A stretch of DNA of 64,000 bases from Lingula anatina. Lineage: Eukaryota > Brachiopoda > Lingulata > Lingulida > Lingulidae. The DNA lies in NCBI RefSeq assembly GCF_001039355.2, contig NW_019776024.1, positions 412,440 through 476,439 of the forward strand, in the 5' to 3' direction. The notes under the pieces were generated by a model. It saw nothing but the letters and a program-made list of their open reading frames with translations, was not told the DNA's origin and searched no databases. Each line of letters begins with the position of its first letter. Positions within the stretch are counted from its first letter, which is position 1. Shown one piece after another: positions 49,825 through 62,922 of this stretch. The position numbers were made by a program, and so were the translations under genes.

Positions 49825-51517
49825 TTAATCTATCTTCATCTTTCTTCCATGCATTAATCTCATAAAAATAAGCCCCACTATTACACAAACATTATCTAAA
49901 ATAAGTCTTATGTGAACCCAGTAAGGTACTCTGCGTCTTTTAGTCCAAAAGTCTATGTCACCTTCAATAAATACACTGTATAATGTTATTAGGCCTATTG
50001 TAAGGTAACAGGCATCCCTCAAGTACATCCCAGAAAACAAAGCAACACTGCATGCTCCTAACATGCCAACTATGACATACAATGCCCAGTCTCCTCCTGG
50101 CAAATGAGCTTTTAGTCCATTTTTGTCATCAGAACTGTTCAATAGCAGGTATGATATGCAGACCAAGTAGGTCCCAAGGATTGCCTCTGAAGATTTTCTA
50201 AGCTGTTTGGATGATGTTTTGTTCAGCAAGTCAGCAAAGTAAAGGTAAACCCCAACTGGACCAAGAAGACGGCTGGCAATTTTGACCTGTAAAAGATGAA
50301 TTGGCCTTTTAGAGAACATACATTTAAAGATAAATTGCATAGTTCATTTACTAAGAGACTTGATGAGTGGGTTAGCAGCATTACAAACTTTGTGTGCACA
50401 AATGGCCTCAAAATTTAGCTCTTAATTAACTTTCCTTAAATTTATAGGTCCCTGCATTTGTATATTGTTTCACTCATTATCACCCATTCTTATATGTATC
50501 ATAAATAAAACACTTCTAGGATAAGGTGAGATTTTCAAATGTACCGGTACATCCCTTTTCACAGTGAGAGCTACACATTCTATTAATAATTAATAACTAA
50601 AACATAGATGATCTATGATACAAAAATCCTGCACATACCCTGAGCCAATCACTATACTGAAGTTTTGGATATGTGAGTGCTACATAAGCAAGATGTAGCA
50701 TCTGTCCACACAAAATCAGAGAGACTTCCTTTCTTTTCCATTTTAATTGGTATGCCATTCCACAGACCACTTGCACGATTACATGACCATATACCAGTTT
50801 AGGTGGCAACGGGGAGTCTCTGGAAAAGAATGTGCATGAAAATGATTTAAGAAAATGATTCATGCAAAAAGAAGAATCATCAATACTATTATAAACATAT
50901 AGTAAATTCCCCTGGATTAAGTGTTACGTTATTTGGGAGAAATGCTACAGTAGTACTAAAGCTAATGCCATGTACCTCCTGTTTAGCACAAAATTTTGTG
51001 TGTTAGCATATGTATTTCTACTAGATAATAGATGTGCATAAATAGCACATATCTGACATATCAATACGATTACCAGTACTATTATAATTATTAAGAGTGC
51101 TAACGCGTGAATCTTGGGCGGTCAATCTTGGATGCTACTCTGGCATGTACAGTGCTGTACAATCGAATCTAATCAAATTTCAAGTTCTGCTGGGCCAGCT
51201 TCATCAGGATAATGAAACAAATTTGCGAACAGAATATTACACGCTATCAATCACTGTGAGGTATAAATGCTGAACAGGTGTATTGGGCCGGGTGTATTTC
51301 AACTAAGGTAAGCAACGAAGGGAGGCACACCTGTCACTTACACCGCTACGATGTACTACGATGTACTGCGTATACTGATCGATATCATATCAAAAACTTA
51401 CTCCTCTCTGATTGCTGTTGCTCCTATCACCATAAGCAACGTCACTGCGTTTACTAAAGGAAAACGAGAAAGGAAAAATAGGCAGGCCTTCAGCGCCCAG
51501 TCTCGCCAGTCAGCCAT
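49825..51517 (-). CDS. TMEM101: TMEM101, multi-pass membrane protein
   Basis: Exons 51517-51402, 50819-50639 and 50286-49825 join in phase to give 252 residues (human 257). Family matches include a YGHV segment, SDWLRVKIASRLLG, the GTYLVCISYLL segment, HLPGGDWALYV, and a C-terminal EGDIDFWTKRRRVPYW followed by a last hydrophobic helix. About seven to eight hydrophobic segments alternate with short loops and there is no cleavable-looking signal peptide. The C-terminal tail is basic (HGRKMKID). Human TMEM101 was noted in overexpression screens as activating NF-kappa-B; its biochemical role is not established. The start codon was chosen because it opens exon 1 with MADWRDWALKACLFFLSRFP and a consensus GTAAGT donor closes it. 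Confidence 0.92.
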
Positions 51518-52202
51518 TCCGGATATGACGTCAAATTCAGGCACTAAGAGTTCAAGGACGGCTTTTGAGGAAGAGGAGGCAGAATGAGCTCGGGGAGATA
51601 AATATTAGGAGGTTTGACTTATTTTGTGCTTTGCATATCGGTAGACGGTTATTATTTTTTGCACAGTGCCATTTTGCATATATTTTATGGAGTATATATT
51701 AACATAAAATATGCTCGCTTCCTAAAAGTTGCAGTAGGCTTTGCNGCCGAGCGTGACTTCTACCAGTACATGTACACATACAGTAAGAATAAAGTGCGAA
51801 CTCCTGAACTCCTGTCCCCAGGCAATTTCTTTTTTTCGTTAACTTGAAGTCTCAGTGAAAAGGAATAGGTATTTGGAATTGCACATTTAAGTGCTGTATA
51901 TGAATTCATTTTAGCACCATTTTCATGTTACCTTCAAAATAACTTTTTTCTCCGTGGGAATTGGCCATTTTTGTCCCAACACCCTAGCCATTTTCATGTA
52001 GAGATGAGCATGTGGTAGACTACACGTCCTTGGGGGAAGTCATTTGTCCAAACTCATGCTGTTGATTTGCCTTTCTTGCACCCTAACTAGACAATACATC
52101 TTCACCTTTTGCCTTGCTGCTCAATTTAAAGGTCACAGTAAATGATTGATTATTATGTTATTGGAACCAGATTTTTTAAATCTCATGATTTTTAATTTTC
52201 AG
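51518..52202. promoter_or_regulatory. Divergent promoter region between TMEM101 and VPS18
   Basis: A perfect CRE palindrome, TGACGTCA, sits at 51526-51533, just upstream of the TMEM101 start codon. The VPS18 coding exon has an acceptor at 52201-52202, so a non-coding VPS18 first exon is expected within this interval; I could not identify its donor. A single N lies at 51745. Confidence 0.5.
51745..51745. other. Single-N position
   Basis: One undetermined base. Unlike the other three single Ns, no duplicated sequence is visible on either side. Confidence 0.8.
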
Positions 52203-52224
52203 TTGAAAGCTGACAAGAACAAAA

Positions 52225-55200
52225 ATGGCCAGTCTTTTTGACCAGTATGAGCAAGCTTCATCTAAAAGCTACAGCACCTATAAGCCAGCAGAAGCTGTGT
52301 TAGAACCAGTGAGTACTGTCTTTAGCATGTTTTGATAGGCATTAAATATTATTTTAGCATTAGGAAAAGATATTATGATAAAATCTTGAGTGATAAAATT
52401 GTCAGTAAATAGAGAGTAATCAAAAATGTGTGACATACTAAACATTTTTAGAATATTTATTTATATATTTCCTTACTTCATTTGTGAGCGTGTGTGTGAA
52501 ATATTAGACTAAAATTGTTTTTTAACACGTACAATACATAAACTAAAATAATCAATGCTGTAACATTAAGAGGTGATGAGAGAAAATGCATGATAAGACA
52601 ATACTTGGTTTACAGATCCAGACATCAGGGTTCATCTCTGCAAGCCTAGATGATGAAACTCCAATCTTCAGCAAACAGAGAATTAACTTCAGGTGACATT
52701 TTGGTGATAATCAGTGAGACAGAATACTGAACAAAATAAAAGAAAAAAAATTCAAAATATTTTGTAACAAATGTTATTCTTTTTTAAGAAGTGCTACTGT
52801 ATATTACGATATTTACTGTTACTTACGCAATTGGTGTGATATTCATATGTTGTTGAATTTTTCTTTTTCTGTTGCAGTCCACCAGGCAGAGTAACCCACA
52901 CTGTAGTATGTAACAACTTTCTGGTCATGGCATTGACTAATAATATGCTGCTAAGGATTGACTTAGAAAACCCTGGAGCACCTGATGGTAATAGCCATTT
53001 AGAAATGATACAGTTATAAAACTAAAACCTCTAGTGTTTGGGATTTTTTTTTTTTTTCATAACCATTAAGTCTCAAACCCCTGTCAAAGTTGTAAAGTTT
53101 ACATGATTTTCTTCTTCTTAAACCAGCTGCTCCACTATTTCCAAATAACTAGGGTATCATTCCCGAGATTCATACCCAGTATTTCACATTGCTAGAAACA
53201 TTACTAAACAAGTGGTCTGTAAATAGATTACATTTTGTTTCCAGAATTGTTTGTTAGATGATTTCCAACATTTATATTTCACATATTTATATATCCTCAG
53301 AGGTGGAAGTAACAAAACCAGGGACAGACAAAATACACGAAATCTTCTTGGATCCCACAGGCAGACATCTTTTAGTCAGCATGTCATCACAAGAGAACTA
53401 CTATTTATCAAGAAATTCAAAGAAACCTAAACTGCTGGGCAGAATGAAGGTTTGTCCAGTTGCATATCCATCATCTGAATTAAGAGATGTGAAAGTACCA
53501 ATGACTTCATAGTCCAATGCTGAATGCTTTGGTGCATTTTGTATGCAGGATGCATACACTGTAGTGTCCATTTGTCTAGAAGAGTACTTGATAAATGTGG
53601 AACATTTTAACAACAGTTCAGCCTTTCTTTCATAGTATTACTTTCACTTACCTAAACAGTTGTGCTAAATGAAGATTCACTGATGATATGTGATAGCTTG
53701 TCATCTGAGTTTATTTAGGCAAGTTATTGTTAATAGAAACAGGATTTTTAGGAATAATTGATTATGAAAAGAACATTTCTTGCATATGAGAATGCAAAAT
53801 GTTATTAGAAAGAAATTTTAAATAGACAACACATTTTGTAGATAAGCAATTCATTTATTCTTATTAAAAAAAATTTTCAAAGAAGTTTAAGAAGAAATTC
53901 AAATTCATGTCTCTAGTTAACATTTATTTTGAATAGGGTCATCAGATAGATTCAGTTGGCTGGAACCTCCAGAATACATCAGAAACCACCACTGGATCCA
54001 TACTTTTGGGGACCAGCAAAGGTAAGTTATACAGCTTGTCTTCAAATTGTTAACAATTCCTATTTACTTCCAGTGAAAAGCACTTATATTTGCTAGCTCA
54101 GATCTTTGGAATGACTTACTATTAATTGATTCATTGATTGATCAATTGATTGATTGATACTTTTCACTTTACCTTTTTGGCAATTGAAAGAAATATTTAT
54201 CATATCTAATGTTATATTTATACACAGTCTGACTGTTTGTCTAATGTGTTCTTCAGGTCTGATATTTGAGACTGAGATCCAGTCTGGAGAGGACAGCAGG
54301 TTCTTCCAAGCCACTCTGGAGCAGTATTGGAAACAGGTAATGAATATTGTCTGCACCCATGACAGGCTCATTATTGACTTGATGCTTTTCAAAGATAGAA
54401 GAGTGATAACAGATGGAAACTAATAATTTTTCACTTCCTTATAGACAAAATTTAATTTTACTCACTCATTTTTCATTAAAATACAAAGGATATAGTATTT
54501 ATGATATTGCAGAGAAGTGAATAGTAATACAAGTCTTTTTATGCCAAACTCCAGGAGGAATTTTTTTGACAAAAATCAATGACTCTTTCTTTTATGCTTC
54601 TATAACATTTTTGCATGTTCAGGTCAGTGGAAATTCACTTTAATGACTTGAAGATTATATGGTGCATATTATGCTTAGGCAAAATATTTAGATTTGCCAC
54701 TATTTCTTATCAGTTATATGCTGTTCTTTAGATAACTCATTCAGATGGTGATCAGGAGGTAATTATTATTTGATTATGGCACCTAATTTGATATGAATGG
54801 GTGAAGCTGGTGTTGTAAGTCTGTGCCATATTGTAGGATGTATTTTTTTGTAAGCCACTAGTACCCAATGTGTTACACAATGCTTAAAAAATAAAGAGAG
54901 AGAAGAAGAGCTGATCATGCTGTACCTCTGACCTTCCACATATGAAACATGCATCATACCTGTTCCTTTTAGATATATTTGTAAAAATGTAGTCTTGTTT
55001 TCTATTGTTTTGTTATTTTACTTTTTTTATGAATTGGGGATCTTGATTTGAATTGTTTTATTTAATTCTTAGTTTTGTATTTGATTTATTTGTCATATTT
55101 TTATGATTTGTAAGTATAATTGGAGCATGTGATGATGGTGGAAAGTAATTTTACTTATCTTCCACATGAAATTGAAATTACCTTTAATGTTTGAGATTTT

Positions 55201-58200
55201 TTCTTGTTTGATTTTATCAGATATATACATGAGTAATTCAGAATTAATTGAAGCCATGAAACACATATCAATTCATAGTACATAGTAGATTTTGTATTGA
55301 TTGACAGTAAATCATTAATTCTTTAAAAAATTTAAAGCATGTTCATTTATTATGTACAAAAGAAAGGTTAGTAGCTGAGGTAGTAATAGTTTGAGGTATC
55401 AATAAAACTCATTTGGCATTAAAGGCTAAACATAAATATTAAGTTTGGTGACTGAAATGATTAAAAAAAAACAATTATACTATTTCATTGAAGAAGATCG
55501 TATGGCTGGCATTTCATGTTCTTTCTGCCATTATGTTGATTCTTTACACATGAAAAGAATGCTATGCCTTAAAGTATTTTTTTTTCATTCTAGTTGTTTA
55601 ACCTTGGCAGGGACAGACCTGCCCATGTCACAGGTCTGGCATTTGAGAAGATTCCCAGTGGGTCTATGAATGAGTACAAATATTTTGTACTTGCAACCAC
55701 ACCAGGGTGTGTATTTAAAGAGGAATCATTTTCTCCATGTGACTGATTTCTAAACCTTTGTTGTGGTGTTGATGAATTACTATATTTGTCAGCTTTAGCA
55801 AAATCCATCTGGTAATTTTTACGTATAGATTTAAACAGCTGTTATTTGCAACCTTAACACATTCATTCTGTTAAGTCTGATTTTTAATAAGAGAATATGT
55901 TATTAAGATAAGTCATTTTTTGACAGAGGCTAACTGTAATTGTTTATGGAGGCTGATGGTCTTTTTTCAGACGGCTCTACCAGTTCCTAGGTAACATCCC
56001 AAGCTCCACTGAGCCTCCAATGTTTCAGCATGTATTTGAATCCTATCTTGATATGCCAGGTAGAAATGATTTACATCTCCAAGCATGTTATGTGTTATAA
56101 TTACCAGCTTGTGTCAGTCAGTATTTACATTCGTTATTATCATTATTTGCTGGTAAATGATTAGCTAACTTAATTTTATTAAATACAGTAAACCTTTGTT
56201 TAAAGTTGAGTTCTTTTTACTCTTATTATTTTTAGTAGTAGTTGACAGTTTTTTCAGCTTGTTTTGCCAAAATGTGTCCTTTACCATTTTGACACATTTT
56301 GTGTGGTTAATTTCAGAGAGTTTTCTGGAGTTGCCTGGCAATTTTGGCTACAGCAAACTTCAGCTGTATTACCCAAAATACAGAGGTCTTCCTACTTCAT
56401 TTGCTTGGATGACAGGTGAGTTAACATTGAAGTTGCTGAGTATATACATTGCTAAAGAGATATAAGGTCATATATAGAAAAGCTTGTTACATATTGGATT
56501 TATAACATGAAAAATAGTTTGTAAATACAAGTTTCAAAACATACTTTTTTAAAAAAAAGTTCATTAGCTTACAATGTAAATCAGTGGTCAGTCATTTCCA
56601 ATCTTTAAATAATGGACTGTAATGTTTCTGTTTAAATATGACACAATGCTTTGCCTTCTGGTTCCAGGACCTGGTATTTACTATGGCAAGATAAACCCAA
56701 ATGCAACCAAAGATTCTGTCACAACAGACACAAAGCTTATGCCGTATCCTGCATTGATGGTGATATATGCATATGAAATTAATGATGAACAGATTCAGTT
56801 GTGCTATACAAGGCATTTGCAAAGACAGCATACCTGGATAAAGTTTTTTTTTATTATATAACTATATTAGTGACTATTATATTTAAAGAAAAAATATTGT
56901 CCAACAACAAATAAGATATGTATTTAAGACTTACTGAACATTCTTTTCATTTCACTTAATTTGTCCTTAATTTCTGAAAGATATCCCAAAGATGATGAGA
57001 ACAAGTCGAAACCTATTGATATTGTGCTTACAGAGTTCCATGTTCTGATACTCTTCCCAGATAGGTGAGATTAGAAAAAAATTTGTGGTTGTGACATGAA
57101 TAGGTTTCTAGATATGTTGAAACATGGTTATATAATGTTGTTTATCTGATCAATTTGTTCTTTGGTTAGCCTACTAAAGGGAAATGATAATTGTTTTATT
57201 AATTGATATGCCTAGGAAAGAATTAGTGGACTGTGTGACAAGAGTACTGATATTTCTTCAAGTACCCTTTCATGCTCCTTGATATCTCTCGTGCATAATC
57301 TGTGTGTCATGATGTTTGCTTTGAGTATGAAGCCATTAATAAATATCACAGCTCTTAGATCTCAATAACAAGCATTTGATCTCTGTTTTTAGGTTAAAAG
57401 CCATCTGTGTGCTCAATGAACAGCTGATATTTGATGATGTCTATGCTGAAGTGAGTAGCACCATTAGTCATATTAGGCAGCAGTTTTATTGCTCAGACTT
57501 CTTGGACAGCGATCAATTAATAGATGGTGGATATATGCTTTATCACTGAAGTAATACAAAAAGGAAAATTGGATGTTATTCTTCTTAATTTTAATTTTTC
57601 CAAATTCATCCATAGTAATTGCAAGCATGGTTTCATGGTTAGTCTTTATTAACTTCAAACTTTAATTGTCATTCCAGAGACATGGGGTTCTTCAAGGTTT
57701 GTGCAAAGACCCTGTTCGAGGAACTATTTGGGCTTATACCGACCAGTCCATTTTCAAATACAAGATAACAAGGGAAACTAGGTTTGTACTAGTAACTATT
57801 CTAGACAAACAACTGAGGCTTATCCTTTTAACTAACATATGTTGTTAAGTTTGTAAGTTGCAAAATTAAACACTCATGGTCTTAATTTTTTCAGGGATGT
57901 TTGGCAGATGTTTCTTGACCGTGGGGAATTTGAATTGGCTATGAAGTATTGTGAGGTGAATTTAAGTTATTTAACTTATATACTATGATCACATAGGCTT
58001 AATTTGGCAAATACTGAAAATTGTAGGCTATATCCTAATACTCATACAACCTACCTGGTTTTTAGATATGAGTATGTTCTTAAAGTCCCATATGATTTCT
58101 TTTTAGAAGACAAAGTTAGTAATAATTGCTAGAAGATGAATGATATCTCTGTTGTAGTTGTCTAGATTGGAACTTGTTATTTGATAGATGTTATTATCAC

Positions 58201-61200
58201 TCCTTTTCCAGGATAACCCAGCTAACAAGGACAAGGTGCTGACAAGACAGGCAGAGCAGTTTTACAAAGATGGACAGTAAGTTTGCAATCATGATTTATA
58301 TGCTACATGATATGAAATGGAACATAAAATGCTATAGACACTATCACATAGTGGAGCATTTCAATAAAAAAAGATGGAAATTTGTCTTTAATCAACAAAG
58401 CAATTTCATTAATTTGTGTAAAATTGTTAATTATTTAAATTATAATTGTATATTGATGTCTCGCAATATTTGCTAAATATAGATTTTTTGTTTTTAGTGA
58501 ATTGAAAAAGAAATTATCCAAGTTCAGTAATTTATGGAAATGGTTTATTATTATTATTATTTATTTTATTTATTTATTTATTTATTCATTCATTCATTCA
58601 TTCATTCATTCATTCTGCAGCTCTGTAAACCTTGGTTCACATTCCAGATATGAAAAGAGTGCCAAGCTGTTTGCTCTGACTCTCAACAACTCTTTGGAAG
58701 AAGTGGCACTTAAGTTCATTCAGACAGAACAGAAAGATGCACTCAAAGTTTATCTCATAAGAAAACTGAAAGGACTTAAGGACGAGGTACTTAGAGTTTC
58801 ATATTAATATACATGACATCTGAGGTGGAACAAAAGAGACCTTCAAGAACCAGGAAGTAGATTTCATATTCTTATCCTAGAAGTTGGGGCAGAAATATCA
58901 TGCTTGATGAGACATCTCATGAAAAAAAAGATATGAAGTGTATGATATTGATGGTTACTGAATTTCTATATTATGAAATTGTTATTCTAAGGATACGTAT
59001 ATATCATATGTGTGTTTATTATCTTCAAACATCTTCAGTAGTTTAAGGACACCCTTGAGTTGATCTAATCATCATTCAACAATTCTGTTTCAGGACAAAA
59101 CTCAGATCACAATGTTGGTAACATGGTTGACAGAGATTTATTTAAACCAGCTTGGTGAGCTAAAAGAGCAAGGACAAGATATGAATGAGGACTATGATGC
59201 TTTGCAAGATGAATTCAGAAAGTTTCTTGCTTTTAAGCGTGTGAAGGTACATTGTTTGGAAATGATGCTTTTGATTTCAATGAAAGGTTTAACATTGAAG
59301 CTACTTTACTTGGTCAGTTCATTATGTTATATTCTACAGAAGGCTGAAAAAATGCTTGTTATTTATTTGATTTCATACTGCACAGTAATGAAAAATCATG
59401 CAGTATTTACTTTTACTTAGCATAGATTTTAAAGTATATTTCATAAATAAGAGAAAAAGAAGTATCCCAAAGAATTGCTATGGTCAATCTGACATTATTT
59501 TTTCAGGATTGTGTTACACACAACCGTAATACTATCTATGACCTGATAGCTAGTCATGGGGATGTTGAGGATCTGATTTATTTTGCTACTTTAATGGAAG
59601 GTGAGGAAAAGAACACATAGGCTACTTTTTTAAAATCACTATTAAAAAAATTATTGGAAAAGATGAATTAAAAGTTAAAAAACTAAACCTAAACAATATT
59701 GTTTTTTTGCAAACTTATGTCATTGATAACATGACATATAAAATCTGCCCAGGATTTTTTATTTTATAAATGTGGGTTTGTGTTTGTCAAATTGTCAGTT
59801 TGATTTTTTTTTTCTACATACCATTACATGATTATTTACTTATTCTTTGCGTGTTTGTTTGCAGATTTTGAAAGAGTAATTACACATTATGTTCAGCATG
59901 ACAACTACAGGGAAGCTTTGGAGACGCTAGCAAAACATTGCACGGTAATGTTGTGGTTTCTGTCAGTGGACAGTTATAACATTTATTTGCATTTATGAAG
60001 CAGCAATAATGTATTATTATTTATTTGGATTTATACATCATCACTGGCAACCTTAATTGACAAAATATTATGTCTTCATGTTTAAGTGATCACCCATGAA
60101 CAAGTAACAGGGTAAATATATATATTTTTTATCTTTTGCAGAATGACACAGAATTGGTCTACAAGTTTTCACCATTGCTGATGCAGCATGTTCCTAAAGA
60201 AACTGTTGATGTTTGGATTCACCTTGGCAGACAGCTAGACCCCAAGAAGTTAATACCTGCTCTGGTGCAATATGACCATGAAAAGAGAAGGGAACAGGTA
60301 TGTATACAGCGCTTGCCAACTCTGCTGGCACCTAATGGTAATCAAAATGTTGTGATTTATGACTATGTTCTGCTTGCATTGGCTCTGGTAACTATGCTTC
60401 CAATAGACAATCAAGGAGTTAATGGTTATTAGAACTGTAAAATCACACGTATTCACTCGGTAATTAATTGAAAATAGACCACTGTGTAACTTCATATTAT
60501 ATTATCAGGTGTATTGCTGACAGAAATTATAGGTTTAAAATGTCCTGATTAAAGTTGTATTTGATGTAAAGATAGTACTTTCAAAAGCAAAAAATGTTGG
60601 AAAGTATTTTCAGGGTGTTGTTCTGTTTTCAGGACAATGAAGCCATCAGGTATCTAGAATTCAGCATCACAACACTGGACAATAAAGATGAGGCGATTCA
60701 TAACTATCTCCTGTCACTCTATGCCAAGTTGCAACCTGATAAACTGATGGCATATCTTAAACTAGAAGGAGAAGTAAGTTCCTGTTTCTTTTATCTCTCT
60801 TAGCCCTAGTCGTTTGCTTTCAAATCATCAAAAATATGTTAAAATACTGAAGTTTGATGTTTTAATGCTTGAGATAAATAGAAATAGTTCTCAGGCTAAT
60901 CTGCACATTATTGCTATTGACTTTCTTCTTTGGATGTTAGGACCAGGAAGAAGTGAGCTATGATGTGAAGTATGCACTGCGGCTATGTGCTGAGCATGAT
61001 CAGAAGAGAGCCTGTGTCCACATCTACAGCACCATGGGCTTGTATGAGGAGGCAGTGGATTTAGCATTACAGGTCAGCAGTATTTCAAAGCATGTCAGAT
61101 TGTTTTAGAAAAAAAATGTGTGTGTGTGTGTTTGTGTGCTTAATTAATTATTTTAGTAATTTTATTACAAACCCACATGCACTATAACAAGAAATTGCTA

Positions 61201-62922
61201 ATGGAACTCTTCAATTTTTCCTCTTAGGTGGATGTGGATTTGGCCAAGCACAATGCAGACAAGCCAGAGGATGATTTGGAGTTGAAGAAAAAGTTATGGT
61301 TGAGAATAGGTACTTTGCATGCCTGTAGTTTTTGTATGTGGTAAAGATTAAGCTTGACTTTTGAAAACATACAAGCATTTATATAAGCGCAGATATGTAT
61401 CACAAACTATGTGCAATGTTGATTATGTTTGCAGACAATGATAGTGGAATGAAAACTGGTTCTGCTTGGTTTTAAAAAAAGAAACCTTTCTTTAACTTTT
61501 TCACTTTAGCTCGACATGTTGTAGAAGAAGAGAAAGACATTAAAAGAGCCATGGCATTCCTCCATGAATGTGATTTGTTGAAGATAGAAGATATTCTACC
61601 TTTCTTTCCGGATTTTGTAACAATTGATCATTTCAAGGTATGACTGGGATAATCATACTAATTAAGTGGAAAATGAGACTGCAAACCAAAAATTTGAAAG
61701 TTTGCCCTTTGTACTTATTATATATTTGAAGTTATCATATTTAAATGCAAAATGCTGTTAAATGTTGAACAGTTGACTTGACTTTTGGGAGCGGTGAAAT
61801 AAAGGTCCAAGCTACATGCCTAGAAGAATGCCCAAGAATATAGACAAGATTAAAGTGACCTACGTTATACTTTGACTACATACTTTATGTTGTAGGATGC
61901 CATTTGCACCTCCCTGCAGGAATACAATCAGCACATTGAGAAACTGAAGGAGGAGATGGAAGAGGCCACACAAAGTGCCAAGGACATCAGAGGAGACATA
62001 CAGAGCTTCAGAAACAAGTAAGGATTTATTTAAGTAAACATAATGTATAATAAATGTCTGTGAATTGTTTGCAGGTGTGATTTCCTTGTCTAATGGGGCC
62101 ATTGTAAATTGTTTAAATCTAAAAAAAATATAATTGAAGACAATTTTTCATTACAGATTTGCATTTGTAAAGGGCCAGGATAAGTGTTCTTCCTGTGGGT
62201 TTCCACTGATGACCAGAACATTCCATGTGTTTCCTTGCATGCATAAGTTCCACACAGATTGTCTTACTACTGAGGTAACGTACCAGGGGTGTCATACTAT
62301 TACTGGAGTTGTTTTCTCTAAAAGTATTTGCATTCCAGTGACTTGAACACTGTACTTGAGTTTACTGTGCTTACTACAGTTATGCTAGATCATTGAATAA
62401 AGGCTTTCCCTCTAATTTGAAGCATTGGAGTTGTGATGGAAACACATAATTTACTTAATTTTTTAAAACTCCATTTTAATTTGTTTTGTCATTCTTTCAA
62501 TTCCATTAAATGAATGAGTGAATTAAAATATTAATCCTGGGGAAACTTTTCAATGTTATGCAGCAATATTGAAGACATTTTATCTACAAGAACGGCATTG
62601 TCCTCCTTGAAATACTTAACATGTTATCAAATTCAAAGTACTTCTTCTAAATTACACTTGTGTATGTAAAACAGAACTGGCATTTTAGAAGAAAGTGTTG
62701 TATATTTTCTTACAGTTAAACATTTTAAAGTGAGTTGTAGCAATGAATTCTTCAAACCAAAGTTGTTTTTGTTATGACATTCAGGTATTGCCCCATCTGA
62801 GTACTATTAAAAGAACACAAGTTGAAGACTTGCAGAGAAAGTTGGCATCTTCCAAAGAAGATCCCACCATGGCCATTCCAGAGTTAAAACAAAATTTAAC
62901 AGGTACACAGGCAGATCTAAGG
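52225..62922 (+). CDS. VPS18: VPS18, HOPS/CORVET core subunit with RING-H2 (last exon outside window)
   Basis: Coding exons in phase: 52225-52308, 52616-52692, 52878-52987, 53301-53449, 53937-54021, 54257-54336, 55594-55706, 55971-56059, 56317-56415, 56668-56743, 56981-57064, 57393-57450, 57678-57781, 57895-57955, 58212-58276, 58648-58786, 59094-59246, 59507-59600, 59865-59944, 60142-60297, 60633-60773, 60941-61072, 61228-61309, 61510-61637, 61896-62017, 62157-62274, 62785-62922. They encode 939 residues (human 973 in total). The order is an N-terminal beta-propeller, the Pep3/Vps18 segment, alpha-solenoid clathrin-type repeats, a short coiled coil (about 820-850), then RING-H2 beginning CSSC (864-867) and CMHKFHTDC (881-889). 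The closing RING cysteines must lie in the missing last exon. Vps18 bridges Vps33, Vps16 and Vps41/Vps3 to tether endosomes and lysosomes. Confidence 0.94.
54121..54161. repeat. (TGAT)n microsatellite
   Basis: An imperfect TTGA/TGAT tetranucleotide run in a VPS18 intron. Confidence 0.75.
58545..58617. repeat. Compound ATT/TTTA/TTCA microsatellite
   Basis: ATT units are followed by TTTA and then about eight TTCA units, ending 31 bases before VPS18 exon 16. Length change here would alter the spacing of its polypyrimidine tract. A second AG (CTGCAG at 58619-58620) lies between the repeat and the acceptor I used, but it reads out of frame. Confidence 0.85.
61119..61138. repeat. (GT)n microsatellite
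   Basis: A GT run with one interruption, in a VPS18 intron. Confidence 0.8.
62157..62922 (+). CDS. VPS18: VPS18 RING-H2 exons
   Basis: Two exons split the RING: 62157-62274 carries the first Cys pair, the Cys-His-His cluster and the next Cys, and 62785-62922 carries the spacer VLPHLSTIKRTQVEDLQRKL. The donor after 62922 is GTGAGT. Vertebrate VPS18 has the last CxxC zinc ligands about 30-40 residues from its end. No such CxxC exon appears in the remaining 1.08 kb. Confidence 0.85.
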
